This document shows positions 5,580 through 10,366 of a stretch of DNA of 10,366 nucleotides, piece by piece. The stretch lies in contig CAAEVU010000170.1 in assembly GCA_900759575.1 (NCBI GenBank), forward strand, positions 1 to 10,366. The letters run 5' to 3'. The notes below the pieces were generated by a model. That model had not been told where the DNA came from. It ran no database searches and worked only from the letters and a program-made list of their open reading frames with translations. The stretch comes from Clostridia bacterium. Its GTDB lineage: Bacteria; Bacillota; Clostridia; Oscillospirales; Acutalibacteraceae. A program made the position numbers and the translations under genes. Every line of letters starts with the position of its first letter. The stretch's first letter is position 1.

Positions 5580-5840
5580 CATGAAAAGACGCTTTAAATC
5601 GCTAAAATTTGGGAATTCACTGCGTTTTCGGCATTCTTCACAGTTTCTAAAAAATGTTCATTCAAGCTATGTTCATAAATTCCTTACGATTTTTTCAAAA
5701 TCTCCTTATGGCTCCTTCATATTTATGGCTTAGACTATAGACACTGAAACGAGAAAGGATGTGATGGCCACAAGCTAAAAACTTCCTGATTGTTAAAAAT
5801 AATCTCTCTTTCATAACTTTCACTTTAACATACTGTCCTT
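5580..5840. other. AT-rich intergenic stretch with no gene seen
   Basis: This stretch is AT-rich compared with its neighbours. No frame on either strand has both a ribosome binding site and plausible protein content. It contains a direct repeat ATGTTCAT (5654-5661 and 5669-5676, 15 bases apart). A tiny frame of four codons (ATG at 5764, after AAAGGA) reads Met-Ala-Thr-Ser-stop and cannot be supported. A promoter for the downstream RNA should lie here, but I find no clear one. Confidence 0.5.
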
Positions 5841-5942
5841 CGATGGGGCAAGGACTGGCAACAGTCGGTCCGAGGCCAACGCTCCATCGTTGCGGCAGAC
5901 CAAAAATTCTCGCTCCTGCCTCTTTTGCGCAGGAGCGTTTTT
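5841..5942 (+). ncRNA. Candidate structured RNA (possible small RNA or riboswitch-like leader)
   Basis: About 100 bases fold compactly and end in an intrinsic terminator. CGATGG (5841-5846) pairs with CCATCG (5884-5889). Inside it GGC (5847-5849) pairs with GCC (5875-5877). Within that GACTG (5853-5857) pairs with CAGTC (5862-5866) around the GNRA tetraloop GCAA. GGCAG (5894-5898) could pair with CTGCC (5916-5920) and so break the terminator stem, as an antiterminator would. The 5' end is uncertain because no promoter was found. It lies between the divergent oxidoreductase promoter and spoIVB, 96 bases before the spoIVB start. It matches no RNA family I can recall. It could be a stand-alone sporulation small RNA or a regulatory leader. 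Confidence 0.45.
5911..5942 (+). terminator. Intrinsic terminator upstream of spoIVB
   Basis: CGCTCCTGC (5911-5919) pairs perfectly with GCAGGAGCG (5929-5937) around a nine-base loop and is followed by TTTTTAATT. No protein gene on the plus strand ends here, so it must end a non-coding transcript or act as an attenuator for spoIVB. An A-rich stretch before the stem (5902-5906) would let it work weakly in the other direction. Confidence 0.8.
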
Positions 5943-5980
5943 AATTGTCAAAATATTTTTCATCTCAGGTGGCAGAGTAA

Positions 5981-6023
5981 TCCCGGGCGCGAAAAAAATC
6001 ATTTTCGCACTTTATGCCCGGGA
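5981..6023 (+). promoter_or_regulatory. Long two-part hairpin directly before the spoIVB ribosome binding site
   Basis: TCCCGGGC (5981-5988) pairs with GCCCGGGA (6016-6023), and GCGAAAA (5989-5995) with TTTTCGC (6002-6008). All 15 pairs are Watson-Crick, with a seven-base bulge at 6009-6015 and a six-base loop. The 3' arm ends inside GGAAAGGG (6021-6028), the spoIVB ribosome binding site. The RNA hairpin could limit translation; the DNA could alternatively be an operator. Function is inferred. Confidence 0.55.
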
Positions 6024-6038
6024 AAGGGATGAACGCGT

Positions 6039-7196
6039 ATGAAAGCGTTTTGGAAACATTGGAATAAAAAGAACGCCTTGAAAGCTGTAAAGCTGTTTGC
6101 ACTCAGTGTGGGAGCCACCGCCCTTTGCATGCTGGGATGTGTGGGAGTTCTCAACGAGACCGGCGAGCCCACCGCATTGGAAGCTTCCGTCTTTAACAGT
6201 GGGAAAGAATTTCTCCCCCAAAACGAGACAGCCGTTTCCGCCAATGCAACATCCCAAGGACAAACTGGCAAAGTGATTCCCTTGGGCACCACGTTTGGCA
6301 TCAAATTGTTTACCGATGGTGTTATTGTGGCTTCTCTTTCAGACATTTACACGGAAAACGGAGTATGCTGTCCCGCTGCGGATGCAGGAATCCTTCCTGG
6401 AGATTATCTTCTCCAAGCAGATGGGCTGGATATTCCCGACAACGCCACTTTGGCAAAGTATATCGGCCAAAGCGGCGGCAATCCTATCACCTTCCAGGTG
6501 CGCCGTGAAGATCAAGTATTCCAAGCACAGATCACGCCTGTATACGGAGAAGGCTCCTTTAAAACAGGCATGTGGGTCCGGGACAGCGCCGCAGGCATTG
6601 GCACTCTGACTTTTTACGATCCTGAAAGCGGCATTTTCGCCGGACTGGGCCACGGCATCTGCGATATGGATACCAATGGGGTAATGGCTTTGAAATCCGG
6701 CGAACCGGCACCCATCACCTTGAGCGGTGTTGTCAAAGGGGAAGCCAACAACCCAGGTCAACTGAAAGGGTATTTTTCCTCGGATGAAAGTCTGGGTACG
6801 CTGCTTGTGAACCAGGAAACCGGCGTTTATGGAACACTTTATGACCCGCCCACCGGCGAAGGGATCGAGATCCTGCCCAAAGATCAGGTGGAATGTGGGC
6901 CCGTCCAATTCTTAGTCAGTTTGGATGAAACTGGCCCGCAGCTGTACGATGGAGAAATCACCCAGATCGTCAACGAGGACCAACAAACAAAAAACCTGGT
7001 AGTCCACGTGACGGACCCCAGGCTTCTGGAACTGACAGGAGGCATTGTACAAGGGATGAGCGGCTGTCCCATTCTACAGAATGGAAAACTGGCCGGCGCT
7101 GTTACACATGTGTTTACTGAGGACCCAACAACAGGATATGGTATCTTTGCCCAAGTTATGTGGGAAGAATGTAAAACATGTAGTGTGACGAATTAG
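6039..7196 (+). CDS. spoIVB: SpoIVB, forespore serine peptidase (family S55) that signals pro-SigK activation
   Basis: SpoIVB is secreted from the forespore into the space between the two membranes and triggers processing of pro-SigK by the SpoIVFB complex. The 385-residue protein begins with a basic stretch and one hydrophobic segment (about 14-37), an uncleaved-signal type anchor. A PDZ domain follows at about 80-165 (ADAGILPGDYLLQADGLDI). The S55 peptidase domain has GLGHGI (203-208, His205), VTDP (324-327, Asp326) and QGMSGCPI (338-345, Ser341). The 15-residue Asp to Ser spacing equals that of Asp363 and Ser378 in Bacillus subtilis SpoIVB. The second Ser of the usual MSGSP is Cys here. 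The start at ATG 6039 lies ten bases after AAAGGG. It is followed by spo0A, the conserved order in spore formers. No clear SigF/SigG promoter was identified. Confidence 0.95.
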   Translation: MKAFWKHWNKKNALKAVKLFALSVGATALCMLGCVGVLNETGEPTALEASVFNSGKEFLPQNETAVSANATSQGQTGKVIPLGTTFGIKLFTDGVIVASLSDIYTENGVCCPAADAGILPGDYLLQADGLDIPDNATLAKYIGQSGGNPITFQVRREDQVFQAQITPVYGEGSFKTGMWVRDSAAGIGTLTFYDPESGIFAGLGHGICDMDTNGVMALKSGEPAPITLSGVVKGEANNPGQLKGYFSSDESLGTLLVNQETGVYGTLYDPPTGEGIEILPKDQVECGPVQFLVSLDETGPQLYDGEITQIVNEDQQTKNLVVHVTDPRLLELTGGIVQGMSGCPILQNGKLAGAVTHVFTEDPTTGYGIFAQVMWEECKTCSVTN

Positions 7197-7239
7197 CTCG
7201 AACCTTGGAAAATCCCGGTTTTAAGCCATATTTCGCCGT

Positions 7240-7248
7240 TTTTCGGCA
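7240..7248 (-). promoter_or_regulatory. 0A-box-like site upstream of spo0A
   Basis: Read on the minus strand, TGCCGAAAA matches the Spo0A recognition pattern TGNCGAA plus trailing A residues. It sits 33 bases upstream of the spo0A -35 element, where autoregulation would be expected. A single seven-base match is weak on its own, and it overlaps a small GCCG-TTTTT-CGGC inverted repeat (7235-7247). Confidence 0.4.
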
Positions 7249-7280
7249 TGATAATTTTCTAGTTTTTTCCTGCAAACCAC

Positions 7281-7309
7281 TTGCGATTATCATTGAGTTA
7301 TGGTAAAAT
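7281..7309 (+). promoter_or_regulatory. Sigma-A type promoter of spo0A
   Basis: TTGCGA (7281-7286) and TAAAAT (7304-7309) are separated by 17 bases, in front of an A/T-rich start region. Transcription would begin near 7316, about 28 bases before the spo0A ATG. The spo0A ribosome binding site AGGAGG (7332-7337) is six bases before the ATG. I see no convincing SigH promoter in the same gap. Confidence 0.65.
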
Positions 7310-7343
7310 TCATTCACAATAAATCAATGCCAGGAGGTTCGTC

Positions 7344-8108
7344 ATGGAAAAAGATAGTAAGATAATTATTAGTTCGGAAGACGGCGAATGGGGCCGGGAA
7401 CCGATTCAGAAATTATCCCAGCACGGAGTTCATCCTATTTTTCTCAAACGGGACAGCACCCTGCTTCTGGGGAAAATTCGGGAAGAACGTCCCCAGCTGG
7501 TGATTATGGATTTCCTTATGCCCGGCCTGGATGCCATCGGGGTCATCCACGCGGTGGCGCAGGACGCCTCTGTGGAGAACCCCCTTTACATAGTGACCTC
7601 CTCGTATACTAACCCCATTATCGAGCGGGAAATCGGCTCGGCTGGCGTTGCCTATTTCGCCCTGTCCCCCTATGACAAAAACGAAATGGCCGACCGAGTT
7701 CTGACCCTGCTCTCCATGAAGGGCAAGCATTTCGACTCCGAACCTATCAGCAATAGTCTGCGGATGCAAGTCACGGATATTCTTCATCAAATCGGCGTAC
7801 CCGCCCACATCAAGGGATATCATTACCTGCGGGATTCCATCCTCATGGCCGTTGAGGACCCGGAAATTATCAACGCAGTGACAAAACAGCTTTATCCCAG
7901 TGTTGCAAAACGATATAACACCACCAGCTCCCGTGTGGAACGGGCCATCCGCCACGCCATTGAAGTGGCTTGGGACCGGGGCGATGTGGATGTGCTGAAC
8001 TCCTACTTCGGCTATACCATCCACAACACCCGGGGAAAGCCCACCAACAGCGAATTCATTGCTATGATCTCCGATAAACTCTGTCTGCAGATGGCCAGTG
8101 CCTCCTGA
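7344..8108 (+). CDS. spo0A: Spo0A, master transcriptional regulator of sporulation, with an atypical receiver pocket
   Basis: Spo0A is the phosphorelay response regulator that commits the cell to sporulation. The 254-residue protein aligns with Bacillus subtilis Spo0A almost without gaps. The receiver domain (1 to about 125) has QLVIMDFLMPGLD (51-63), with Asp56 as phospho-acceptor at exactly the same number. The DNA-binding domain (about 140-254) is strongly conserved: IGVPAHIKGYHYLR (150-163), KRYNTTSSRVERAIRHAIEV (189-208) and GKPTNSEFIAMISDKL (231-246). The receiver is odd: the usual acidic pair (Asp10-Asp11) is replaced by Ser-Ser-Glu-Asp at 10-13, and Lys108 of the normal LKPF motif is Ser108 (ALSPY). 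Thr86 is Ser. Phosphorylation chemistry may therefore differ. AGGAGG six bases upstream fixes the start. It lies 147 bases after spoIVB with its own promoter. Confidence 0.96.
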   Translation: MEKDSKIIISSEDGEWGREPIQKLSQHGVHPIFLKRDSTLLLGKIREERPQLVIMDFLMPGLDAIGVIHAVAQDASVENPLYIVTSSYTNPIIEREIGSAGVAYFALSPYDKNEMADRVLTLLSMKGKHFDSEPISNSLRMQVTDILHQIGVPAHIKGYHYLRDSILMAVEDPEIINAVTKQLYPSVAKRYNTTSSRVERAIRHAIEVAWDRGDVDVLNSYFGYTIHNTRGKPTNSEFIAMISDKLCLQMASAS

Positions 8109-8122
8109 CGTGATAAGCATAC

Positions 8123-8143
8123 ACGACCCAGGCCGTCTTTTTT
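8123..8143 (+). terminator. Weak terminator candidate after spo0A
   Basis: An imperfect short stem (ACGACC at 8123-8128 with GGCCGT at 8131-8136, one mismatch, tight loop) is followed by six T residues (8138-8143), 15 bases after the spo0A stop. The position and T-run fit a terminator; the stem is poor. Confidence 0.4.
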
Positions 8144-8149
8144 GTCGAA
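8141..8149 (+). promoter_or_regulatory. 0A-box-like sequence downstream of spo0A
   Basis: TTTGTCGAA is an exact match to the core of the Spo0A box (TGTCGAA). No plus-strand gene follows, and the minus-strand gene beyond ends rather than starts nearby, so a regulatory role is unclear. It may be chance or may serve an unseen small transcript. Confidence 0.25.
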
Positions 8150-8207
8150 TTATGAGGGAACATCTCATTTTCTTGTAAAAAAATTGTGAACGAGCTCAAT
8201 ATCTAGT

Positions 8208-8243
8208 AGAAATCCGGCGGATAGCATCATCCGCCGGATTTCT
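8208..8243. other. Perfect 15-base-pair hairpin without a T-run
   Basis: AGAAATCCGGCGGAT (8208-8222) pairs with ATCCGCCGGATTTCT (8229-8243) around the six-base loop AGCATC. It lies in the gap between convergent spo0A and the ABC exporter gene, where a terminator is expected. On neither strand is it followed by a T-run, so it may be a transcript-stabilising hairpin, a backup terminator or a dispersed palindromic repeat. Confidence 0.55.
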
Positions 8244-8446
8244 CATTGATAACTATTTTGGTTGTTTCCTTCTAAACATGAGGACTTTTCCTGCCCGCCC
8301 CCCAGTCCCGGCCACGTTAAAAAAGCCCATTTTACGTGTTTTCCCAAACTTTCCTTCCCACCACAGACGCAAAAAGCAAAAACCGGAGGCACTCATCCTC
8401 AAGCCCACAGCGTACTCTACCCTATGCCAAACCGATGGAGAAACAC
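8244..8446. other. Intergenic stretch with no gene seen
   Basis: Open frames exist here on both strands, but none has a convincing ribosome binding site or recognisable protein content. A nine-base-pair stem with one bulge (8313-8322 with 8330-8338) is followed by TTTTCCC on the plus strand and could be a weak terminator. Nothing else was found. Confidence 0.45.
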
Positions 8447-8479
8447 TACAGCCGGCCCTGGTTATCAAGGCCGGCTGTA
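8447..8479 (-). terminator. Terminator-like hairpin after the ABC exporter gene
   Basis: TACAGCCGGCC (8447-8457) pairs perfectly with GGCCGGCTGTA (8469-8479), 11 base pairs around an 11-base loop. On the minus strand it begins 16 bases after the stop of the ABC gene and is followed by GTGTTTCTCC, a poor T-run. Position and strength suggest a transcript end. Confidence 0.55.
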
Positions 8480-8495
8480 ATAACATCATATTCGT

Positions 8496-10265
8496 TTAGC
8501 TTTCCAACTGAGCTGTATACAGATGATAGTAGTACCCATGATGATCCAAGAGCTGCTGATGGTTGCCCATTTCCGCGATACCCTTATTGGAAATATACAG
8601 GATGCGGTCACAGTTTTTAATGGTGGACAACCGGTGAGCGATAATGAAGGAGGTTCTGCCCTTCAGCAAAGCTTGCAAGCCCTCTTGCAGCAGCCGCTCG
8701 GTTTTGGCGTCGATCGAAGAGGTGGCCTCGTCCAACACCAGGATTTTGGGGTCGGACAGCAGCGTCCGGGCAAAGGCCACCAACTGTTTTTGTCCCTGGG
8801 AAAGCCGGGAACCACGTTCGTTGACCTGAGTATAATATCCGTCTTCCATTTCCCGGATAAATTCGTCCGCCCGCACCGTCTTTGCCGCGGCGATGACTTC
8901 CTCGTCCGTAGCATCCAACCGGCCATACCGGATGTTGTCCATAATGGTGCCGGAGAAGATAAAGCTGTCCTGCAACATGATACCCATCTGGGAACGAAGC
9001 GAATGGAGGGTAACGTGGGCGATATCGTGGCCATCCAGCAGCAGGCGGCCTTCATTGATGTTGTAGAACCGGGAGATCAGGTTCACCACGGTGGTCTTGC
9101 CCGCACCGGTAGGTCCTACCAGAGCAATGGACTCTCCAGGCTGCACGTCCAGGTTAAAGTGCTCCAGCACATTGATGGTGCCGTCATAGGAGAAGGTCAC
9201 GTCGTCAAACGTCACCCGCCCAGTGATGGGAGGAAGCTCTGTGGCATCGGGAGCGTCGTCCACGGTGACAGGCTCGTCGATCATTTCAAAAATACGCTCC
9301 AAATAGGCCACTGCATTGATAAAGGTATTGTACAGGTTGGAAAGGTTCAAAATAGGCTGCCAGAACCGCCACGCATAGGAAGAAATGGCGATCAGCGTAC
9401 CAATCTGCATGGCAGGCCCCAACATCATCAGGCCGATGAAATACATGGCGCCCACCACCCAGGTGGAAATGTTATCCACAGAATACCACACCAGGTTGGA
9501 GGTATACTGGGCCCGCATCCAGGTGGAATAGCAGCGCTTGTTCAGCTTTTCGTAAATTTCCCGATTTTCCTCTTCCCGGGTAAATGCCTGGGTGATCTTC
9601 ATGCCGTCCAGGCTCTCGTGAAGATAGGCGTTCAGGTTGGAACTCTTGTTGGACACGTCCTGCCAGGCCCGGCGCTGAGCCGGCTTGATCAGGAGAACGA
9701 TCACCAAAAACAGGGGAATACCTGCCATGACGATCAAGCTCAAACGCACATCGCACAAGAACATGAACACGGCGATCAGCACCAGGTTGAAAATCTCCAG
9801 GACAAAGTTGATGATGCCGTTGGAAAGAGCATCGGAAACAGAGTTCACATAGTTGATCACACGTGTCAGGATCTTGCCGTGAGGCCGGTCGTCATAGAAC
9901 TGGAAAGGCAGTTTTTGTAGATGCTCGAACAAGTCCTTCCGGATGTCGTAGATGATCTCCTGGCCCACCACGATCATGTACCGGGAACGGGCGCGGGCAA
10001 ACAGCACCGAAGCCACAATGGACACCAACATGATCGCTGCCAAAAGGAACAACTCGCCATAATCCTTATTGGGCACGGACACATTGATGGCCCGCTGGAT
10101 CAGCATGGGTCCCACCAAAGAACAGGCCGCGGAAATCGCGGAAAATGCCAAGGACAAAATCATCTTTTTCTTGTGGCGGCCAATATAAACTCCCGCCCGC
10201 AGCAGATGTTTTATATTAAATGGGGTTTCAAGGGTTTCGTCAACATCAAACTTGTTGCGTGCCAT
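8496..10265 (-). CDS. ABC exporter half-transporter (membrane domain fused to ATPase domain)
   Basis: This 589-residue protein is a type IV ABC exporter of the multidrug/lipid class. The N-terminal domain (about 30-315) has the usual six membrane segments, for example LSLAFSAISAACSLVGPMLI, LFLLAAIMLVSIVASVLF and IPLFLVIVLLI, plus the coupling segment LPFQFYDDRPHGKILTRV (119-136). The ATPase domain has GPTGAGKT (384-391), Q-loop Gln432, signature LSQGQ (488-492), ILVLDE (508-513) with catalytic Glu513, and switch His544. All key residues are intact. ATG 10265 follows the stop of the preceding half-transporter without a gap (TAAATG), and AGGAGG lies eight bases upstream inside that gene, so translation is coupled and the two products probably form a heterodimer. 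In such pairs one nucleotide site is often degenerate, which here would have to involve residues of the partner. Substrate unknown. Confidence 0.93.
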   Translation of the reverse strand: MARNKFDVDETLETPFNIKHLLRAGVYIGRHKKKMILSLAFSAISAACSLVGPMLIQRAINVSVPNKDYGELFLLAAIMLVSIVASVLFARARSRYMIVVGQEIIYDIRKDLFEHLQKLPFQFYDDRPHGKILTRVINYVNSVSDALSNGIINFVLEIFNLVLIAVFMFLCDVRLSLIVMAGIPLFLVIVLLIKPAQRRAWQDVSNKSSNLNAYLHESLDGMKITQAFTREEENREIYEKLNKRCYSTWMRAQYTSNLVWYSVDNISTWVVGAMYFIGLMMLGPAMQIGTLIAISSYAWRFWQPILNLSNLYNTFINAVAYLERIFEMIDEPVTVDDAPDATELPPITGRVTFDDVTFSYDGTINVLEHFNLDVQPGESIALVGPTGAGKTTVVNLISRFYNINEGRLLLDGHDIAHVTLHSLRSQMGIMLQDSFIFSGTIMDNIRYGRLDATDEEVIAAAKTVRADEFIREMEDGYYTQVNERGSRLSQGQKQLVAFARTLLSDPKILVLDEATSSIDAKTERLLQEGLQALLKGRTSFIIAHRLSTIKNCDRILYISNKGIAEMGNHQQLLDHHGYYYHLYTAQLES

Positions 10266-10366
10266 TTAGACCACCTCCTTTTCCTCTTCCATGCCATTTT
10301 GCAGCAGGAAAACTTCCCGGTAGTAACCGGGCCGCTGGGACAACTCCGCATGGGTGCCCACATCCA
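10266..10366 (-). CDS. ABC exporter half-transporter, last 33 codons only (runs off the right edge)
   Basis: The frame ends GTHAELSQRPGYYREVFLLQ followed by a charged tail, NGMEEEKEVV, and TAA. G-T-H-x-E-L-x-x-x-x-G-x-Y-x-x-x-x-x-x-Q is the usual C-terminal end of the ATPase domain of ABC exporters, just after the H-loop region. It is therefore the C-terminus of a second half-transporter, encoded upstream of and translationally coupled to the complete one. No catalytic motif falls inside the window, so its completeness cannot be judged. Confidence 0.85.
   Translation of the reverse strand, partial: DVGTHAELSQRPGYYREVFLLQNGMEEEKEVV

Noticed and set aside
5754..5778. Ribosome binding site and four-codon leader peptide (Met-Ala-Thr-Ser)
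   Set aside because: Too short to support, with no attenuator linked to it in a recognisable way.
5841..5901. Cyclic-di-GMP-I riboswitch, because of GGCAA, a GNRA loop and a closing GCC
   Set aside because: The conserved GACGCAAAGCC joint and the second half of that aptamer are absent.
5820..6002. 60-codon minus-strand frame in the spoIVB upstream region
   Set aside because: It runs through the terminator and RNA stems, has no good ribosome binding site and no recognisable protein content.
8253..8620. Open frames of 72 to 94 codons on both strands after spo0A
   Set aside because: They overlap each other, hairpins and the end of the ABC gene, lack convincing ribosome binding sites and have low-complexity, shadow-like composition.
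8523..9920. A 465-codon plus-strand frame antisense to the ABC exporter gene
   Set aside because: Same reason: a His/Gln/Val-rich shadow of a clearly conserved gene.

Overview
The window looks like chromosome from an endospore-forming, strictly anaerobic Firmicute of class Clostridia, most likely near the Oscillospirales/Ruminococcaceae. The reasons are a spoIVB-spo0A pair, a sigK gene, a ferredoxin-linked 2-oxoacid oxidoreductase operon, strong AGGAGG-type ribosome binding sites and Gram-positive style terminators. Genus-level placement is a guess. No phage, IS, CRISPR, tRNA or rRNA feature is visible.

Left part (1-1969, all minus strand). The start of an inorganic pyrophosphatase-like gene runs off the left edge. 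Next comes the 5' half of sigK, with its hydrophobic pro-sequence intact. Its similarity to SigK stops at the Ile-Glu-Asn codons where, as I recall, the skin element splits sigK of Bacillus subtilis. A small TIGR04076-like Cys-containing protein follows. After it is an unrecognised 370-residue soluble protein that carries, near its C-terminus, the IIGGADGPT motif of the membrane-bound Na+-translocating decarboxylase beta subunits.

Centre-left (2012-5579, minus strand). This is one probable operon. It has a good sigma-A type promoter (5551-5579), a ParA/MinD-like P-loop ATPase, a two-cluster ferredoxin, the alpha (VorB/KorA), beta and gamma subunits of a 2-oxoacid:ferredoxin oxidoreductase, and a clear intrinsic terminator. 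It would oxidise 2-oxoacids to acyl-CoA and reduce ferredoxin. The exact substrate cannot be read from sequence.

Centre (5580-6038) has no protein gene. It holds a candidate structured RNA on the plus strand ending in an intrinsic terminator, then a second long hairpin directly before the spoIVB ribosome binding site.

Centre-right (6039-8108, plus strand). spoIVB (forespore signalling protease) is followed by spo0A (master regulator of sporulation), with a sigma-A-like promoter and a 0A-box-like site between them. Spo0A keeps its phospho-acceptor Asp56 and its DNA-binding domain, but the acidic pair and the conserved Lys of the receiver pocket are altered. SpoIVB together with a pro-SigK fits the known pathway in which SpoIVB signalling triggers pro-SigK processing, so both ends of that pathway lie within 7 kb here.

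Right part (8109-10366). An intergenic region with several hairpins separates spo0A from a convergent pair of ABC exporter half-transporter genes on the minus strand. The second gene is complete. The upstream one is seen only as its last 33 codons. They probably form a heterodimer.
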